A stretch of 37,837 bases of DNA from Desulfocapsa sp. (GCA_013792135.1 VMSP01000012.1:1-37837); one strand, 5' to 3'. Positions 7,655 to 15,667 are shown, numbered from the stretch's first letter. The notes: generated by a model from the letters alone, not told the origin. Translations and numbers: made by a program.

Positions 7655-8836
7655 ATGAAAAAAAAAGCCAATCCAGGAGCGGGCAATCCATCTCCCGTAG
7701 AACAGATATCTGAGATTTCCCATCCCTTGATCCTTCACGTTCCTGTTGATGCGCGAGGCTTAGCGCTTGGCATACTGGCGACAATCGCCTTGGTGTTTGC
7801 ACTGGAATGGATGCAGACCTTTTTTGTTCCCCTGTTGCTCGGCATTTTCTTGTCCTACACCCTGACTCCACTCGTTGTTTGGCTGGAACGGATTAAGATG
7901 CCGCGAGTGCTGGGTACCAGCCTGGTAATGATGGCGGTTGTGTGCGTACTCGTGCTGGGCACCTACTCGTTGCGTGGGCAGATGCAAACGATACTTGTGC
8001 AGTTACCCGAGGCAGCGAGCAAGCTGTCCGCTGGGTTCGCCAGTATGCGTGCTGATCTGAGCCTGAGCGGCAACATGCAGAAAGTGCAAACAGCCGTGGG
8101 CGAAATGGAAAAAGCAACGAGCCAGATGACCAGCATTCCGCCAGGCCGCAAACAGCAAACTGCTCATGTCGTCATCGATACGCCCGGATTCAAACTGGGT
8201 GATTTTATGTGGGCGGGTTCTATGGGGGCCTTAGGCTTTATTGGCCAGGCGACTATGGTGATCTTTCTGGCCTTCTTTCTTCTGGTGGGTGGAAACACCT
8301 TTAAGCGCAAGCTGGTACGACTCACGGGGCCGTCGTTGTCGAGGAAAAAAATCACGGTTAAAATCCTTAACGACATCAACGGTTCCATCCAGAAATATTT
8401 ATTCATGCTGTTGCTGACTAATCTGCTGTTAGGATTGCTCACCTGGATCGCGTTCCACTGGATCAGCTTGGAAAACGCGGGTGCCTGGGCAGTCGCTGCG
8501 GGTTTGCTGCATGTCATCCCTTATGTCGGTCCAACACTCACCGCAGTGGCTATCGGGATGGCGGCTTACATGCAGTTCGACTCGTTTCCCATGGCGCTGC
8601 TGGTCTTGGGGGTGTCATTGGTGATTGCCATGGTTGTCGGCACCTTTGTGACTACCTGCATGACCGGGAAAAACGCCAAAATGAATGCAGCAGCTGTTTT
8701 TATCTCGCTGCTGTTCTTGGGGTGGCTGTGGGGCGTATGGGGCATGCTGCTTGGCATTCCGATCATAGTCATCATGAAAGTAATATCCCACCATGTAGAA
8801 CAGATGCAGCCTGTGGCGGAGTTGCTTGGAGAATAG
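7655..8836 (+). CDS. AI-2E family transporter (PerM/YdiK-like permease)
   Basis: 393 residues from ATG 7655, which has GGAG 7 bases upstream; an upstream in-frame ATG at 7589 lacks a ribosome-binding site. About eight membrane segments: a pair around residues 35-75, one near 85-105, a polar region of about 100 residues, then a helix near 200 and a C-terminal block of helices. The C-terminal half holds the family signature HVIPYVGPTLTAV. Members of this family export or move small molecules or ions (AI-2 in E. coli TqsA, Na+/H+ in others), so the substrate here is open. It stands alone behind a terminator. Confidence 0.85.
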   Translation: MKKKANPGAGNPSPVEQISEISHPLILHVPVDARGLALGILATIALVFALEWMQTFFVPLLLGIFLSYTLTPLVVWLERIKMPRVLGTSLVMMAVVCVLVLGTYSLRGQMQTILVQLPEAASKLSAGFASMRADLSLSGNMQKVQTAVGEMEKATSQMTSIPPGRKQQTAHVVIDTPGFKLGDFMWAGSMGALGFIGQATMVIFLAFFLLVGGNTFKRKLVRLTGPSLSRKKITVKILNDINGSIQKYLFMLLLTNLLLGLLTWIAFHWISLENAGAWAVAAGLLHVIPYVGPTLTAVAIGMAAYMQFDSFPMALLVLGVSLVIAMVVGTFVTTCMTGKNAKMNAAAVFISLLFLGWLWGVWGMLLGIPIIVIMKVISHHVEQMQPVAELLGE

Positions 8837-8968
8837 AAACCGTCCATGCTGTACGAATGATGCCCATGCTCTTTTTTGGCAACAATGAATAAACAGATAT
8901 AGCTTTTTTACGTCTCTGGAGTGATAATGGGGAAAAGCTAATTTCTATCACCTGTGAAGGAGGATACT

Positions 8969-11224
8969 ATGAAGATGGTAAAGACAGTGATGTTTGTGGT
9001 TGTTCTACTTTTAGTGCCGGTTTATGCCCTCTCTGCGAATCACGGATATATGCGCATAAGCCATATTGAAGGCGACGTCCAGATAAAGACGACCGATGCG
9101 GAAGACTGGGGTTACGCCTCTATAAATACACCTCTCGCCGAGGGTGATGAGGTTTGGCTCCCTCAGGACGCGAGGGTTGAACTGCAGCTGAACACAGGGA
9201 CATATATCAGACTCGATCAGAGTTCTGCTTTCCAGATACTGTCGATGGATGAGGATTCTTCCCAGTTTTATCTGACGCAGGGATATGCCTATATTTTTTA
9301 TGATGCCCCGGCGAGGGGAGGGGTCATACAGGTCGATACCCCTGATGCGTCAACCCGAGCCTTCGACAACGCGGTCTTCAGAATCGACATGTCGGAGCAG
9401 TACACCGACGTTGGGGTTTACAAGGGGTACGTTGAAACGGAGAATAATGTCGGAAATACAAGAATAAACGAAGGACAAATGGTGTCCCTCGGGCAGAACA
9501 CGGATGGAGAGCTTGCTCCGATGGGTCCTCCTGATGAGTGGGAAAGATGGAATAAGGCGAGGAACCATAGTGTTTATGCGGAAAGGGGCGCAAGTTCCCG
9601 TTATCTTCCCGCCGAACTCAGTGCCTATTCTTATGATTTAGATAACAGCGGCAGGTGGGTGCAAGATCCGCATTATGGCCATGTCTGGACGCCGAGGATT
9701 GCAGCCGGTGGGGAGTGGTCCCCTTACAGAGACGGCCGATGGGTCTGGAGGGGTAGTGATTACGTATGGGTGGGGTCCGAGTCCTGGGGATGGGCGCCCT
9801 ACCATTATGGCAGATGGAGCTTTGGTGTAAACATCGGCTGGTTCTGGGTGCCGCCCGTTGCCAGAGAGGTTTACTGGAGTCCGGGAAACGTCGGCTGGGT
9901 CAGGACGGATGATTATGTGGCATGGGTCCCACTGGCGCCCGAAGAAATATATTACGGACACGGCAATTACGGTCGGAACAGCGTAAACATTACCAATGTG
10001 AATATCAACCAGGTCAACATTACTAATGTTTATCAAAACGTAAATGTTGACAATGGAGTGACAATTGTAAATCGTAACACATTTAATACGGGCGCACCTA
10101 CCATTGTTAATGTCAACAAAAACATCATCCAGAAGGAAATATTCGTAAGAGATAATTTCAGTGTCGGCACACCTGATATTAAGCCTACGAGGGCTAGTCA
10201 TTTTGCTTCGACCAGGCAGATTCAGCCGGCTAAGCTCCCACCGCAACACGTAAGGGGGCTGAAGGTGCAGGACTTAAGACACTCACGCCCGCTTATTAAA
10301 GATCGTGACAAGTCTGTCATGAACCCCGGCGTTAACCCTAGGTCACTGCGGGTGAATGCTGTTACTACGCCGAGAACTCCCGGTAGGGGGACGCCTATGA
10401 TTCAGCAGGTTAGGCCTGTAGAGAGAGAAAAAACTGCTGCCCCAGAGGTTGGTCCTACCGGTAGAGGTCAAAGACAGCAGGTTAAGCCAGCAGAGAGAGA
10501 AAAAACTGCTGGCCCAGAGGTTGGTCCTACCGGTAGAGGTCAAAGACAGCAGGTTAAGCCAGCAGAGAGAGAGAAAACTGCTGCCCCTGAGGTTGGTCCT
10601 ACCGGCAGAGGTCAAAGACAGCAGGTTAAGCCAGCAGAGAGAGAAAAAACTGCTGCCCCTGAGGTTGGTCCTACCGGTAGAGGTCAAAGACAGCAGGTTA
10701 GGCCAGCAGAGAGAGTGAAGCCTGCTGCCCCTCAGGTAGCCCCTGCAGTCAGAGAACAAAGACAACAGGTTAAGCCTGCACAAAGAGTGAAACCTGCTGC
10801 CCCTCAGGTAGCCCCTGCAGTCAGAGAACAAAGACAACAGGTTAAGCCTGCACAAAGAGTGAAACCTGCTGCCCCTCAGGTAGCCCCTGCGGTCAGAGAA
10901 CAAAGACAACAGGTTAAACCAGCACAGAGAGCGAAGCCTGCTGCCCCACAGGTAGCCCCTGCGGTCAGAGAACAAAGACAACAGGTTAAGCCGGCACAGA
11001 GGGTGAAACCTGCTGCCCCTCAGGTAGCCCCTGCGGTCAGAGAACAAAGACAGCAGGTTAGGCCGGAACAGAGAGTGAAACCTGCTGCCCCTGAGGTAGC
11101 CCCTGCGGTCAGAGAACAAAAACAGCAGGTTAGGCCGGATAAACAAGGGAACTCCGGGGCACCTGAATGCGGCCCCGGACAGAAAGATGAGAATAATCCT
11201 AAAAAGTGCCCGCAGAAAAAATAA
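8969..11224 (+). CDS. Secreted FecR-domain / DUF6600 protein with ten 24-residue C-terminal repeats
   Basis: 751 residues. The chosen ATG (8969) has AAGGAGG 5 bases upstream; a longer GTG start would lie inside that site. Domains in order: signal peptide ending near ALSA (about residue 24); a FecR-like beta domain (about 30-165, with IEGDVQIKT and an EGDEVWLPQDARVELQL segment); a Trp/Tyr-rich DUF6600-type block (about 225-330) with repeated W-x-P-Y, GRWVW and GWAPYHYGRW motifs; an Asn/Val-rich stretch (NVNINQVNITNV); and a Pro/Gln/Arg-rich repeat region from residue 479. It should be exported, possibly to the cell surface. Such proteins are often mislabelled as chromosome-partitioning proteins. 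Role unknown; a structural or adhesive envelope part is plausible. Confidence 0.8.
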   Translation: MKMVKTVMFVVVLLLVPVYALSANHGYMRISHIEGDVQIKTTDAEDWGYASINTPLAEGDEVWLPQDARVELQLNTGTYIRLDQSSAFQILSMDEDSSQFYLTQGYAYIFYDAPARGGVIQVDTPDASTRAFDNAVFRIDMSEQYTDVGVYKGYVETENNVGNTRINEGQMVSLGQNTDGELAPMGPPDEWERWNKARNHSVYAERGASSRYLPAELSAYSYDLDNSGRWVQDPHYGHVWTPRIAAGGEWSPYRDGRWVWRGSDYVWVGSESWGWAPYHYGRWSFGVNIGWFWVPPVAREVYWSPGNVGWVRTDDYVAWVPLAPEEIYYGHGNYGRNSVNITNVNINQVNITNVYQNVNVDNGVTIVNRNTFNTGAPTIVNVNKNIIQKEIFVRDNFSVGTPDIKPTRASHFASTRQIQPAKLPPQHVRGLKVQDLRHSRPLIKDRDKSVMNPGVNPRSLRVNAVTTPRTPGRGTPMIQQVRPVEREKTAAPEVGPTGRGQRQQVKPAEREKTAGPEVGPTGRGQRQQVKPAEREKTAAPEVGPTGRGQRQQVKPAEREKTAAPEVGPTGRGQRQQVRPAERVKPAAPQVAPAVREQRQQVKPAQRVKPAAPQVAPAVREQRQQVKPAQRVKPAAPQVAPAVREQRQQVKPAQRAKPAAPQVAPAVREQRQQVKPAQRVKPAAPQVAPAVREQRQQVRPEQRVKPAAPEVAPAVREQKQQVRPDKQGNSGAPECGPGQKDENNPKKCPQKK
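10403..11122 (+). repeat. Ten tandem 72-bp repeats inside the FecR/DUF6600 gene
   Basis: Ten units of exactly 72 bp (24 codons), each starting QQV[KR]P, then a degenerate eleventh from 11123. Two sub-types occur in blocks: four units ending PEVGPTGRGQR, then six ending P[QE]VAPAVREQ[RK]. The high identity within each block indicates recent expansion by slippage or recombination. Because the unit length is a multiple of three, other frames and the minus strand also stay open here. Confidence 0.95.
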
Positions 11225-11328
11225 ATTTTGGAGTAAAAAATGGCAGAAAAAACTCGCACAATGTCAAAACAATCTGGCATGAGGGCCATTTTCACGGTAG
11301 GGAGTGTAACTTCAACTAAGGAGGCAAT

Positions 11329-11673
11329 ATGAAAAGGCTATTGATTTCAACGCTTATTGTAGGGTCATTACTGACGGCCTGTGTAGTGGCGCCAGGAGGG
11401 GGCTACGGCCCAGGTGGAGTAATGATTGCACCCTTTCTTCCGCCGGTCGTGGTGTTGGACGTAGAACCGTACTATTATTATAGTAATTTTCACTATCATT
11501 ACACAAACGACAGGTGGTACTACTCGCAGTCAAGGCGTGGGCCTTGGGCCGAATTACCGAGAGACCGCTACCCCAGAGAGGTTAGGTTCAAGAGAGAAGA
11601 CAGGAGGCAGGACAGGCACCAAGGCCCTGACCGGCGGGACAGAGATCGATACCGCGATAACCAACGTTATTGA
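11329..11673 (+). CDS. Small Tyr-rich lipoprotein (intact copy)
   Basis: 114 residues, start behind AAGGAGG. The lipoprotein signal ends in LLTAC (Cys18). It is followed by a Gly/Pro linker, a VVVLDVEPYYYYSNFHYHY segment, the core NDRWYYSQSRRGPWAEL then PRDRYPREVRF, and an Arg/Asp-rich tail. The WYYS...RGPW core looks like a small folded motif shared by short deltaproteobacterial lipoproteins (from memory). It lies 104 bp behind the FecR/DUF6600 gene, which also carries aromatic-rich envelope motifs, so both may belong to the same envelope structure. A decayed second copy is at 3429-3749. Confidence 0.75.
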   Translation: MKRLLISTLIVGSLLTACVVAPGGGYGPGGVMIAPFLPPVVVLDVEPYYYYSNFHYHYTNDRWYYSQSRRGPWAELPRDRYPREVRFKREDRRQDRHQGPDRRDRDRYRDNQRY

Positions 11674-12093
11674 TCTTGACTTTGCAATAGGTAAGCGTCG
11701 ACCTGCTTCCTGTTGCATCAGAGATACCACCTCAGCTGGAGGACTTGATGATTCCTCTGAGGGAGGCTACGCTGTGAGACCTGCAAGAAGGCTACGCCGC
11801 GTAACTTTCCGTTCTGCCAAGGAATAAAGCCCTTCCGTCTTCTGACTAAAAAGTCATGGTCAACTCGTCAAAGCGCCGCTCTATTTCTACGGCCTCGGCA
11901 AAGGTCCAGGAAAGATATTTGTTCCCGTTCGTTTTGCTGTCCTTTCCTTTTGATTTATTGTTGCTTCTCCAGTCTGCCTTTGATGTGGAAATCTGCTGTA
12001 GGAGAGAGGGTGTAAACAGGTGGTCTTGACATTTTGATACTGAGGTTTCCCGGAATATCAGGCCATAAAACATGAACGTCCCCGTAATATGGT
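11674..12093. other. 420-bp gap holding only a transposase relic
   Basis: Apart from the IS110-type remnant on the minus strand at 11846-11974, no gene, terminator or promoter could be supported in this stretch. Confidence 0.4.
11846..11974 (-). pseudogene. C-terminal remnant of an IS110/IS116-type transposase
   Basis: The minus-strand frame ending at 11846 contains KTNGNKYLSWTFAEAVEIERRF, cut here after the diagnostic NGNKYLSW-FAEA segment of the IS110 family C-terminal (IS116/IS110/IS902) domain. The region upstream of 11974 shows no transposase similarity and no DEDD domain. It is a short relic. Confidence 0.55.
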
Positions 12094-13098
12094 ATGCTGC
12101 GTAACTCTGCCACAATCATTCTGATATTTCTGGTGATGGTCAGCCTGATGTTAAGTTGTGCGTCAGCCTCCGAAGTTTCAATTCCCCAAAGAAGTGATTG
12201 GTCCACCCCCAAAGAGATTGTTGGTTTACGTCTGGGCCCGCAAGGTTCTTGGGATGATTCCGATCCCGGAGCGGTCACTCCCTGCACTATCGTAAAGCTC
12301 TCCGGAGTTTACTATCTCTACTATGTCGGGTCCGACGGGAAGCGCGACCATGACAAAGGACCGGCGCATAGAAAGCTGGGTCTGGCAACCAGCTCCAACG
12401 GTATTGATTTCACCAAGTACAAGGGCAATCCGATACTCTCTTGGTCGCCCGGCAATAACGATGAAGAAGGCATATTCGGGGCCAAAGCCCTCTCGGTCGA
12501 TGGCAGGATCTATCTTTATATTAACACCGTGTCCGCTAAAAATGCCACTACGGATCAGGTGTGGGGCGATGTGCATCTGGTGACTTCTACCGATGGAAAA
12601 CATTTCGGCAAGCCGGTTCTGGTTCTCGATCACAGCAATGCTGATGTCGTCGGATATGGGGATGAACTCGGCCCAACCGGTATCATGCATAAAGATGGTA
12701 AATGGTCGCTCTATTATTTTGCAAAAGGTCTGCGTGTTTCAGATTGGCGACTTTGTCTGGCGACAGGGGATTCGTCGACGTCTTTTGGACGTACCCAACA
12801 GCTGATAGATGAAAAAGCCTTTTTCGGCTCTGGAGGGGATGTTCACTGGTTGTCAAACAGCAGCATAGCGATGTTCTTCCAAAAAAGGAATGATTGGGGC
12901 CGGATTGAAGTATATACGGCTCTTGCGGATAGCCCGGACAAGCTGACCAAGGCAAGAACATGGGTCGGCTTTGCGCAGGGGGAAGGTGTGACCGTATTCT
13001 TGGATAAACAGGCAGGGAAATGGTTCCTGTACAATCGCAATCTTTCCGAAGGCAGCAAAACGTTCGTTCGCATAGCGCCGGTGAAGTATGACAAGTAA
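12094..13098 (+). CDS. Exported beta-propeller protein, glycoside-hydrolase family 43/130-like
   Basis: 334 residues with an N-terminal hydrophobic signal ending near SLMLSCASA (a poor lipobox, so either lipid-anchored or cleaved by signal peptidase I). The mature part repeats the five-blade pattern of GH43/GH130/GH32-like propellers: GVYYLYYVGS, GRIYLYINT, GKWSLYYFAKG, SSIAMFFQKR and GKWFLYNRN sit at the start of successive blades, each followed by a loop of the type GLATSSNGIDF or LVTSTDGKHF. An Asp-rich entry (WDDSDPGAVTPC) may hold catalytic residues. It may cleave or bind a glycan outside the cytoplasm. The start has no strong Shine-Dalgarno. No sugar-uptake genes are adjacent. Confidence 0.7.
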   Translation: MLRNSATIILIFLVMVSLMLSCASASEVSIPQRSDWSTPKEIVGLRLGPQGSWDDSDPGAVTPCTIVKLSGVYYLYYVGSDGKRDHDKGPAHRKLGLATSSNGIDFTKYKGNPILSWSPGNNDEEGIFGAKALSVDGRIYLYINTVSAKNATTDQVWGDVHLVTSTDGKHFGKPVLVLDHSNADVVGYGDELGPTGIMHKDGKWSLYYFAKGLRVSDWRLCLATGDSSTSFGRTQQLIDEKAFFGSGGDVHWLSNSSIAMFFQKRNDWGRIEVYTALADSPDKLTKARTWVGFAQGEGVTVFLDKQAGKWFLYNRNLSEGSKTFVRIAPVKYDK

Positions 13099-13135
13099 CC
13101 AGCGGATTTTTTTTTTAAAAATGGTCAGAGTAAAA

Positions 13136-13220
13136 TTAAACTCTCTCTTTCCGCCACCCTATAGGCCGCCCTCTCTTTTTCGATTTTAGTTGTTCTCTAC
13201 CCTGTTCTATTGATTTAGTC
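13136..13220 (-). pseudogene. Possible C-terminal fragment of a REP-associated (Y1) transposase
   Basis: The minus-strand frame ending at 13136 gives SIEQGREQLKSKKRGRPIGW, which resembles the basic KRGRP tail of REP-associated transposases. Just beyond the stop, positions 13118-13140 contain GGTCAGAGTAAAATTAAACT, a sequence I associate with the ends of these elements. No catalytic part is nearby. Tentative. Confidence 0.4.
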
Positions 13221-13624
13221 ACTTTCCTCGTTTGCCTGTAAAGATGAACCGGAGGTATTGCCGTGGTGATGACCAGTTGCCGGCGATGACAACTTCTTGG
13301 CGGAGATTTAGATAGGATGGGAATGGCCATCCTTCCTCGGCTAGAAGATCGTTCCAACTTAGAATCAAATTTACTGTGCTAGTTCGCGTATAAAGTGAAA
13401 AGGCCTCATCGACGTTCGTAGCCCATTCTTGAGTGAACTCCTGGGGTTTTCTGGCAATGAGAGTTGAAAGGTAGTGGAGATTGATAGGAAGCTTGGAGCG
13501 AAGTTCGGCGATTGAATCAGGTGACATGTGTTCATTCGCGTAATGGCTAACAGTGTGCTTGGCAGATTCTGTCCATTGTTTTTTCTGGGAGGTTATGCAG
13601 GCTATGTTCGTCCAGCATATTCAT
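13219..13624 (-). pseudogene. Frameshifted hypothetical gene
   Basis: Two protein-like frames join on the minus strand. From ATG 13624 the frame encodes MNMLDEHSLHNLPEK and soon stops; the next frame encodes QWTESAKHTVSHYANEHMSP and continues to the TGA at 13219, with segments such as LSWNDLLAEEGWPFPSYLNL. The join falls at a run of six A (minus strand) at 13579-13584; a run of five would restore one frame of about 135 codons. The family is not recognised. This may be an inactivated gene, a phase-variable tract or a sequencing error. Confidence 0.5.
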
Positions 13625-13708
13625 ATAATTTCATGAGTGATACTTGATGCATCCGAGAAAAACAACTTTTTCAACCAAAAATGTTGAGATTTCATGGGGT
13701 AAGTATCT

Positions 13709-13782
13709 GGACTGACTCAGTCCATGCGGGATAAAGCCGGCGAGGTCGGCTCGCGCAGCTCCCGGCCCGGAAAAGCCGGGGG
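13709..13782. repeat. GC-rich cluster of palindromes upstream of the efp promoter
   Basis: A perfect 15-base palindrome GGACTGA-C-TCAGTCC (13709-13723), a 4-bp stem GCCG...CGGC (13736-13750) and CCCGGC / GCCGGG (13761-13766 and 13775-13780) lie in a row in an otherwise AT-rich gap. They lie upstream of the predicted promoter and so are not in the efp leader. This could be the end of a small RNA, an operator region or a repeat element. Confidence 0.45.
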
Positions 13783-13837
13783 CAATGGTTGTCGATCTGC
13801 TGTTTTTGCCATCGGATGCTGGCCTGAGTTTTATCGG

Positions 13838-13867
13838 TTGCGTAAAGTGCTGTAGTGCAGGTATAAT
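13838..13867 (+). promoter_or_regulatory. Sigma-70-type promoter for efp
   Basis: TTGCGT (13838-13843), 18-base spacer, perfect TATAAT (13862-13867). Transcription would start near 13875, giving a leader of about 85 bases before the EF-P start codon. Confidence 0.7.
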
Positions 13868-13957
13868 AATTGTTTATTTTTTTAATTTATGTATGAGATT
13901 TGTTTTAAGGGTTAATTCAATATTCCAAGCCAGAGGGCGGAATTCAGGGAGAATAGC

Positions 13958-14521
13958 ATGTACAGCGCGGCAGATTTACGCAAGGGGTTGAAGGTTCAGG
14001 TTGATGGAGCGCCATTTATTGTTACCGATTTCGAGTTCTCCAAGCCGGGAAAGGGTCAGGCCCTCTATCGCTGCAAGATGCGAAATATGATCACCGGCAA
14101 CCAGTTGGTTCAGACCTATCGCTCCAATGACAAGTTTGAAAAGCCGGAGCTGGAAGAGCGGAAGATGCAGTATCTCTACTGTCAGGAGAGCGAGTATCAT
14201 TTCATGGATACCGAGAATTATGAGCAGATTGTCATTGATAAGGAACATCTGGGCGATAATGTCAATTACATGACTGATAATATGGATATGGAAGTCCTCT
14301 TTTTTCAGGACAAACCCATCGATGTCAGCCTGCCCATGTTTGTCAATCTGGTGGTAACCAAGGCTGATCCCTGGGCCAAGGGCGATACCTCCGGTTCAGA
14401 CAGCAAACCGGTGACGGTGGAGACGGGCTATGTCCTGCAGGTCCCGCCCTTTGTTGACGAAGGCGACAAAATCCAGATCGACACACGCACCGGGGCTTAT
14501 GTTACGAGAGTCAAAGAATAA
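13958..14521 (+). CDS. efp: Elongation factor P
   Basis: 187 residues, the usual length. GGGAG Shine-Dalgarno 8 bases before ATG. EF-P binds the ribosome between P and E sites and rescues stalling at consecutive prolines. Three beta-barrel domains are evident: an N-terminal KOW-like domain with the modification loop SKPGKGQA (Lys32, matching Lys34 of E. coli), a middle OB domain, and a C-terminal OB domain ending in the conserved GDKIQIDTRTGAYVTRV. The Lys at the loop tip and the EpmA gene directly downstream indicate beta-lysylation rather than rhamnosylation. EpmB is not in this window. Confidence 0.97.
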   Translation: MYSAADLRKGLKVQVDGAPFIVTDFEFSKPGKGQALYRCKMRNMITGNQLVQTYRSNDKFEKPELEERKMQYLYCQESEYHFMDTENYEQIVIDKEHLGDNVNYMTDNMDMEVLFFQDKPIDVSLPMFVNLVVTKADPWAKGDTSGSDSKPVTVETGYVLQVPPFVDEGDKIQIDTRTGAYVTRVKE

Positions 14522-14527
14522 ATGGTG

Positions 14528-14640
14528 TCGCGCAAAGGCTCAAATACTGCGTTGCGATGCATCCTTCGTCATTGCGGCGTACCCAAAAGTACGCCTCATT
14601 CCTCAGGATTTTCGCGCCTTGTCTTTGGGCCTTTTCGCTT
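14528..14640. repeat. Long imperfect inverted repeat between efp and epmA
   Basis: Centred on GGCGTAC (14576-14582) - CCAAAA - GTACGCC (14589-14595), with flanking arms that also pair imperfectly: the CTTCGTCATTGC side against the TCATTCCTCAGG side, and GCGCAAAGGC against GCGCCTTG. It resembles a dispersed intergenic element I recall from several deltaproteobacterial genomes (TACTGCGTTGCG...GCGCCTTG). It could fold as a hairpin of about 90 bases in the efp-epmA transcript, with a possible role in termination or mRNA stability. Confidence 0.65.
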
Positions 14641-14687
14641 AGCCATCCCCGTGGTGATTTTTAACAAGACCATTCGTCGTAATTTTT

Positions 14688-15611
14688 ATGCTTGATCTGC
14701 AGGGGCTGCATTTTCGCGCGGCCTTTTTTCATTCCCTCCGTTCCTTCTTTGTCCGTCAGCAGTTCCTCGAAGTCGATACCCCCATTCGTCAGCCCTTGCT
14801 CCTCCCTGAATTGAATATCGAGCCCTTGGCCTCAGAGGGCTGGTTCCTGCAGGCATCCCCGGAGCTCTGTATGAAGCGCCTTCTGGCCGCGGGATGCAGC
14901 CGGATCTTTCAGCTCTGCAACTGTTTCCGCAAGGGCGAGCGCGGCCAGCTCCATCTGGAAGAATTCACCATGCTGGAGTGGTATCGGACGAATGCCGATT
15001 ATGAGGACCTGATGGCGGATTGCGAGGCGCTGCTCAGCTCCTTGCTGGCGGATCTGGGCGGGATGGATCTCTGTGCTGTCTCCAATGGCAGTCTACGGAC
15101 CGGCGACCGGGTTATTTCCCTGCAAGCGCCCTGGGATAGGCTGTCGGTGCATGAGGCCTTTGCCCGCTTCAGTCCTGTCTCCATTGAGCAGGCCATGGCC
15201 AATGATACCTTTGATGAGATTCTGGTCGAGTATGTGGAACCATTCCTGGGGGTGGATAGACCTCTTTTCCTCTACGATTACCCGGTGGAGCTGGGCTCTC
15301 TGGCCAGGAGCAAGTATGGCTTTCCCCTGCTTGCCGAGCGTTTTGAACTCTATATCAATGGTATTGAACTGGCTAATGGCTTTTCCGAACTCACTGACAG
15401 CCAGGAGCAGCGGCAGCGTTTTGAGCGGGAACTGGAGCTCATGGACGATGAACGCAGGCTGCGTTCATCGATGCCCGAGCGTTTTCTGGAAGAGCTTGCG
15501 GGTCTTGATCGGGCCGCAGGTATTGCCTTGGGGGTGGATCGTCTGCTCATGCTTCTCATGGGCAAGGAGAGCGTGGGCGAGGTGGTTTCCTTTGCCCCTG
15601 GTGATTTTTAG
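14688..15611 (+). CDS. epmA: EF-P (R)-beta-lysine ligase EpmA (PoxA/GenX/YjeA)
   Basis: 307 residues, close to the 325 of the E. coli enzyme. It is a short class II lysyl-tRNA synthetase homologue without the anticodon-binding domain. It activates (R)-beta-lysine with ATP and attaches it to the loop lysine of EF-P. Seen: motif 1 region EVDTPIRQP, LQASPELCMKRLL, motif 2 FRKGERGQLHLEEFTMLEWY, and motif 3 GIALGVDRLLMLLMG near the end. It sits directly after efp in the same direction, which supports the assignment. No clear Shine-Dalgarno is seen before ATG 14688. The stop codon touches a long hairpin. Confidence 0.95.
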   Translation: MLDLQGLHFRAAFFHSLRSFFVRQQFLEVDTPIRQPLLLPELNIEPLASEGWFLQASPELCMKRLLAAGCSRIFQLCNCFRKGERGQLHLEEFTMLEWYRTNADYEDLMADCEALLSSLLADLGGMDLCAVSNGSLRTGDRVISLQAPWDRLSVHEAFARFSPVSIEQAMANDTFDEILVEYVEPFLGVDRPLFLYDYPVELGSLARSKYGFPLLAERFELYINGIELANGFSELTDSQEQRQRFERELELMDDERRLRSSMPERFLEELAGLDRAAGIALGVDRLLMLLMGKESVGEVVSFAPGDF

Positions 15612-15663
15612 ATGCCGTTATGATAAGAGCAAAGCTTTTGTTGCTCTTATCATTTACGGCATC
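15611..15663. terminator. Long hairpin after epmA
   Basis: GATGCCGT (15611-15618) and ATGATAAGAGCAA (15620-15632) pair with TTGCTCTTATCAT (15641-15653) and ACGGCATC (15656-15663), with one small internal bulge and an 8-base loop. It lies between convergent genes and could act on both strands. There is no long T-run. Confidence 0.7.
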
Positions 15664-15667
15664 TTAT

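Noticed and set aside
10343-11146. Long minus-strand frame (267 codons) opposite the repeat array
   Set aside because: It stays open only because the repeat unit is 72 bp, a multiple of three. It has no ribosome-binding site and lies fully inside the plus-strand gene.
11846-12115. Full 89-codon minus-strand frame as an intact gene
   Set aside because: Only the last 42 residues resemble a transposase; the rest is unrelated and there is no ribosome-binding site.
13736-13790. Riboswitch controlling efp
   Set aside because: The structured stretch lies upstream of the good promoter at 13838-13867, so it would not be in the efp transcript, and it does not match riboswitch cores that I know.
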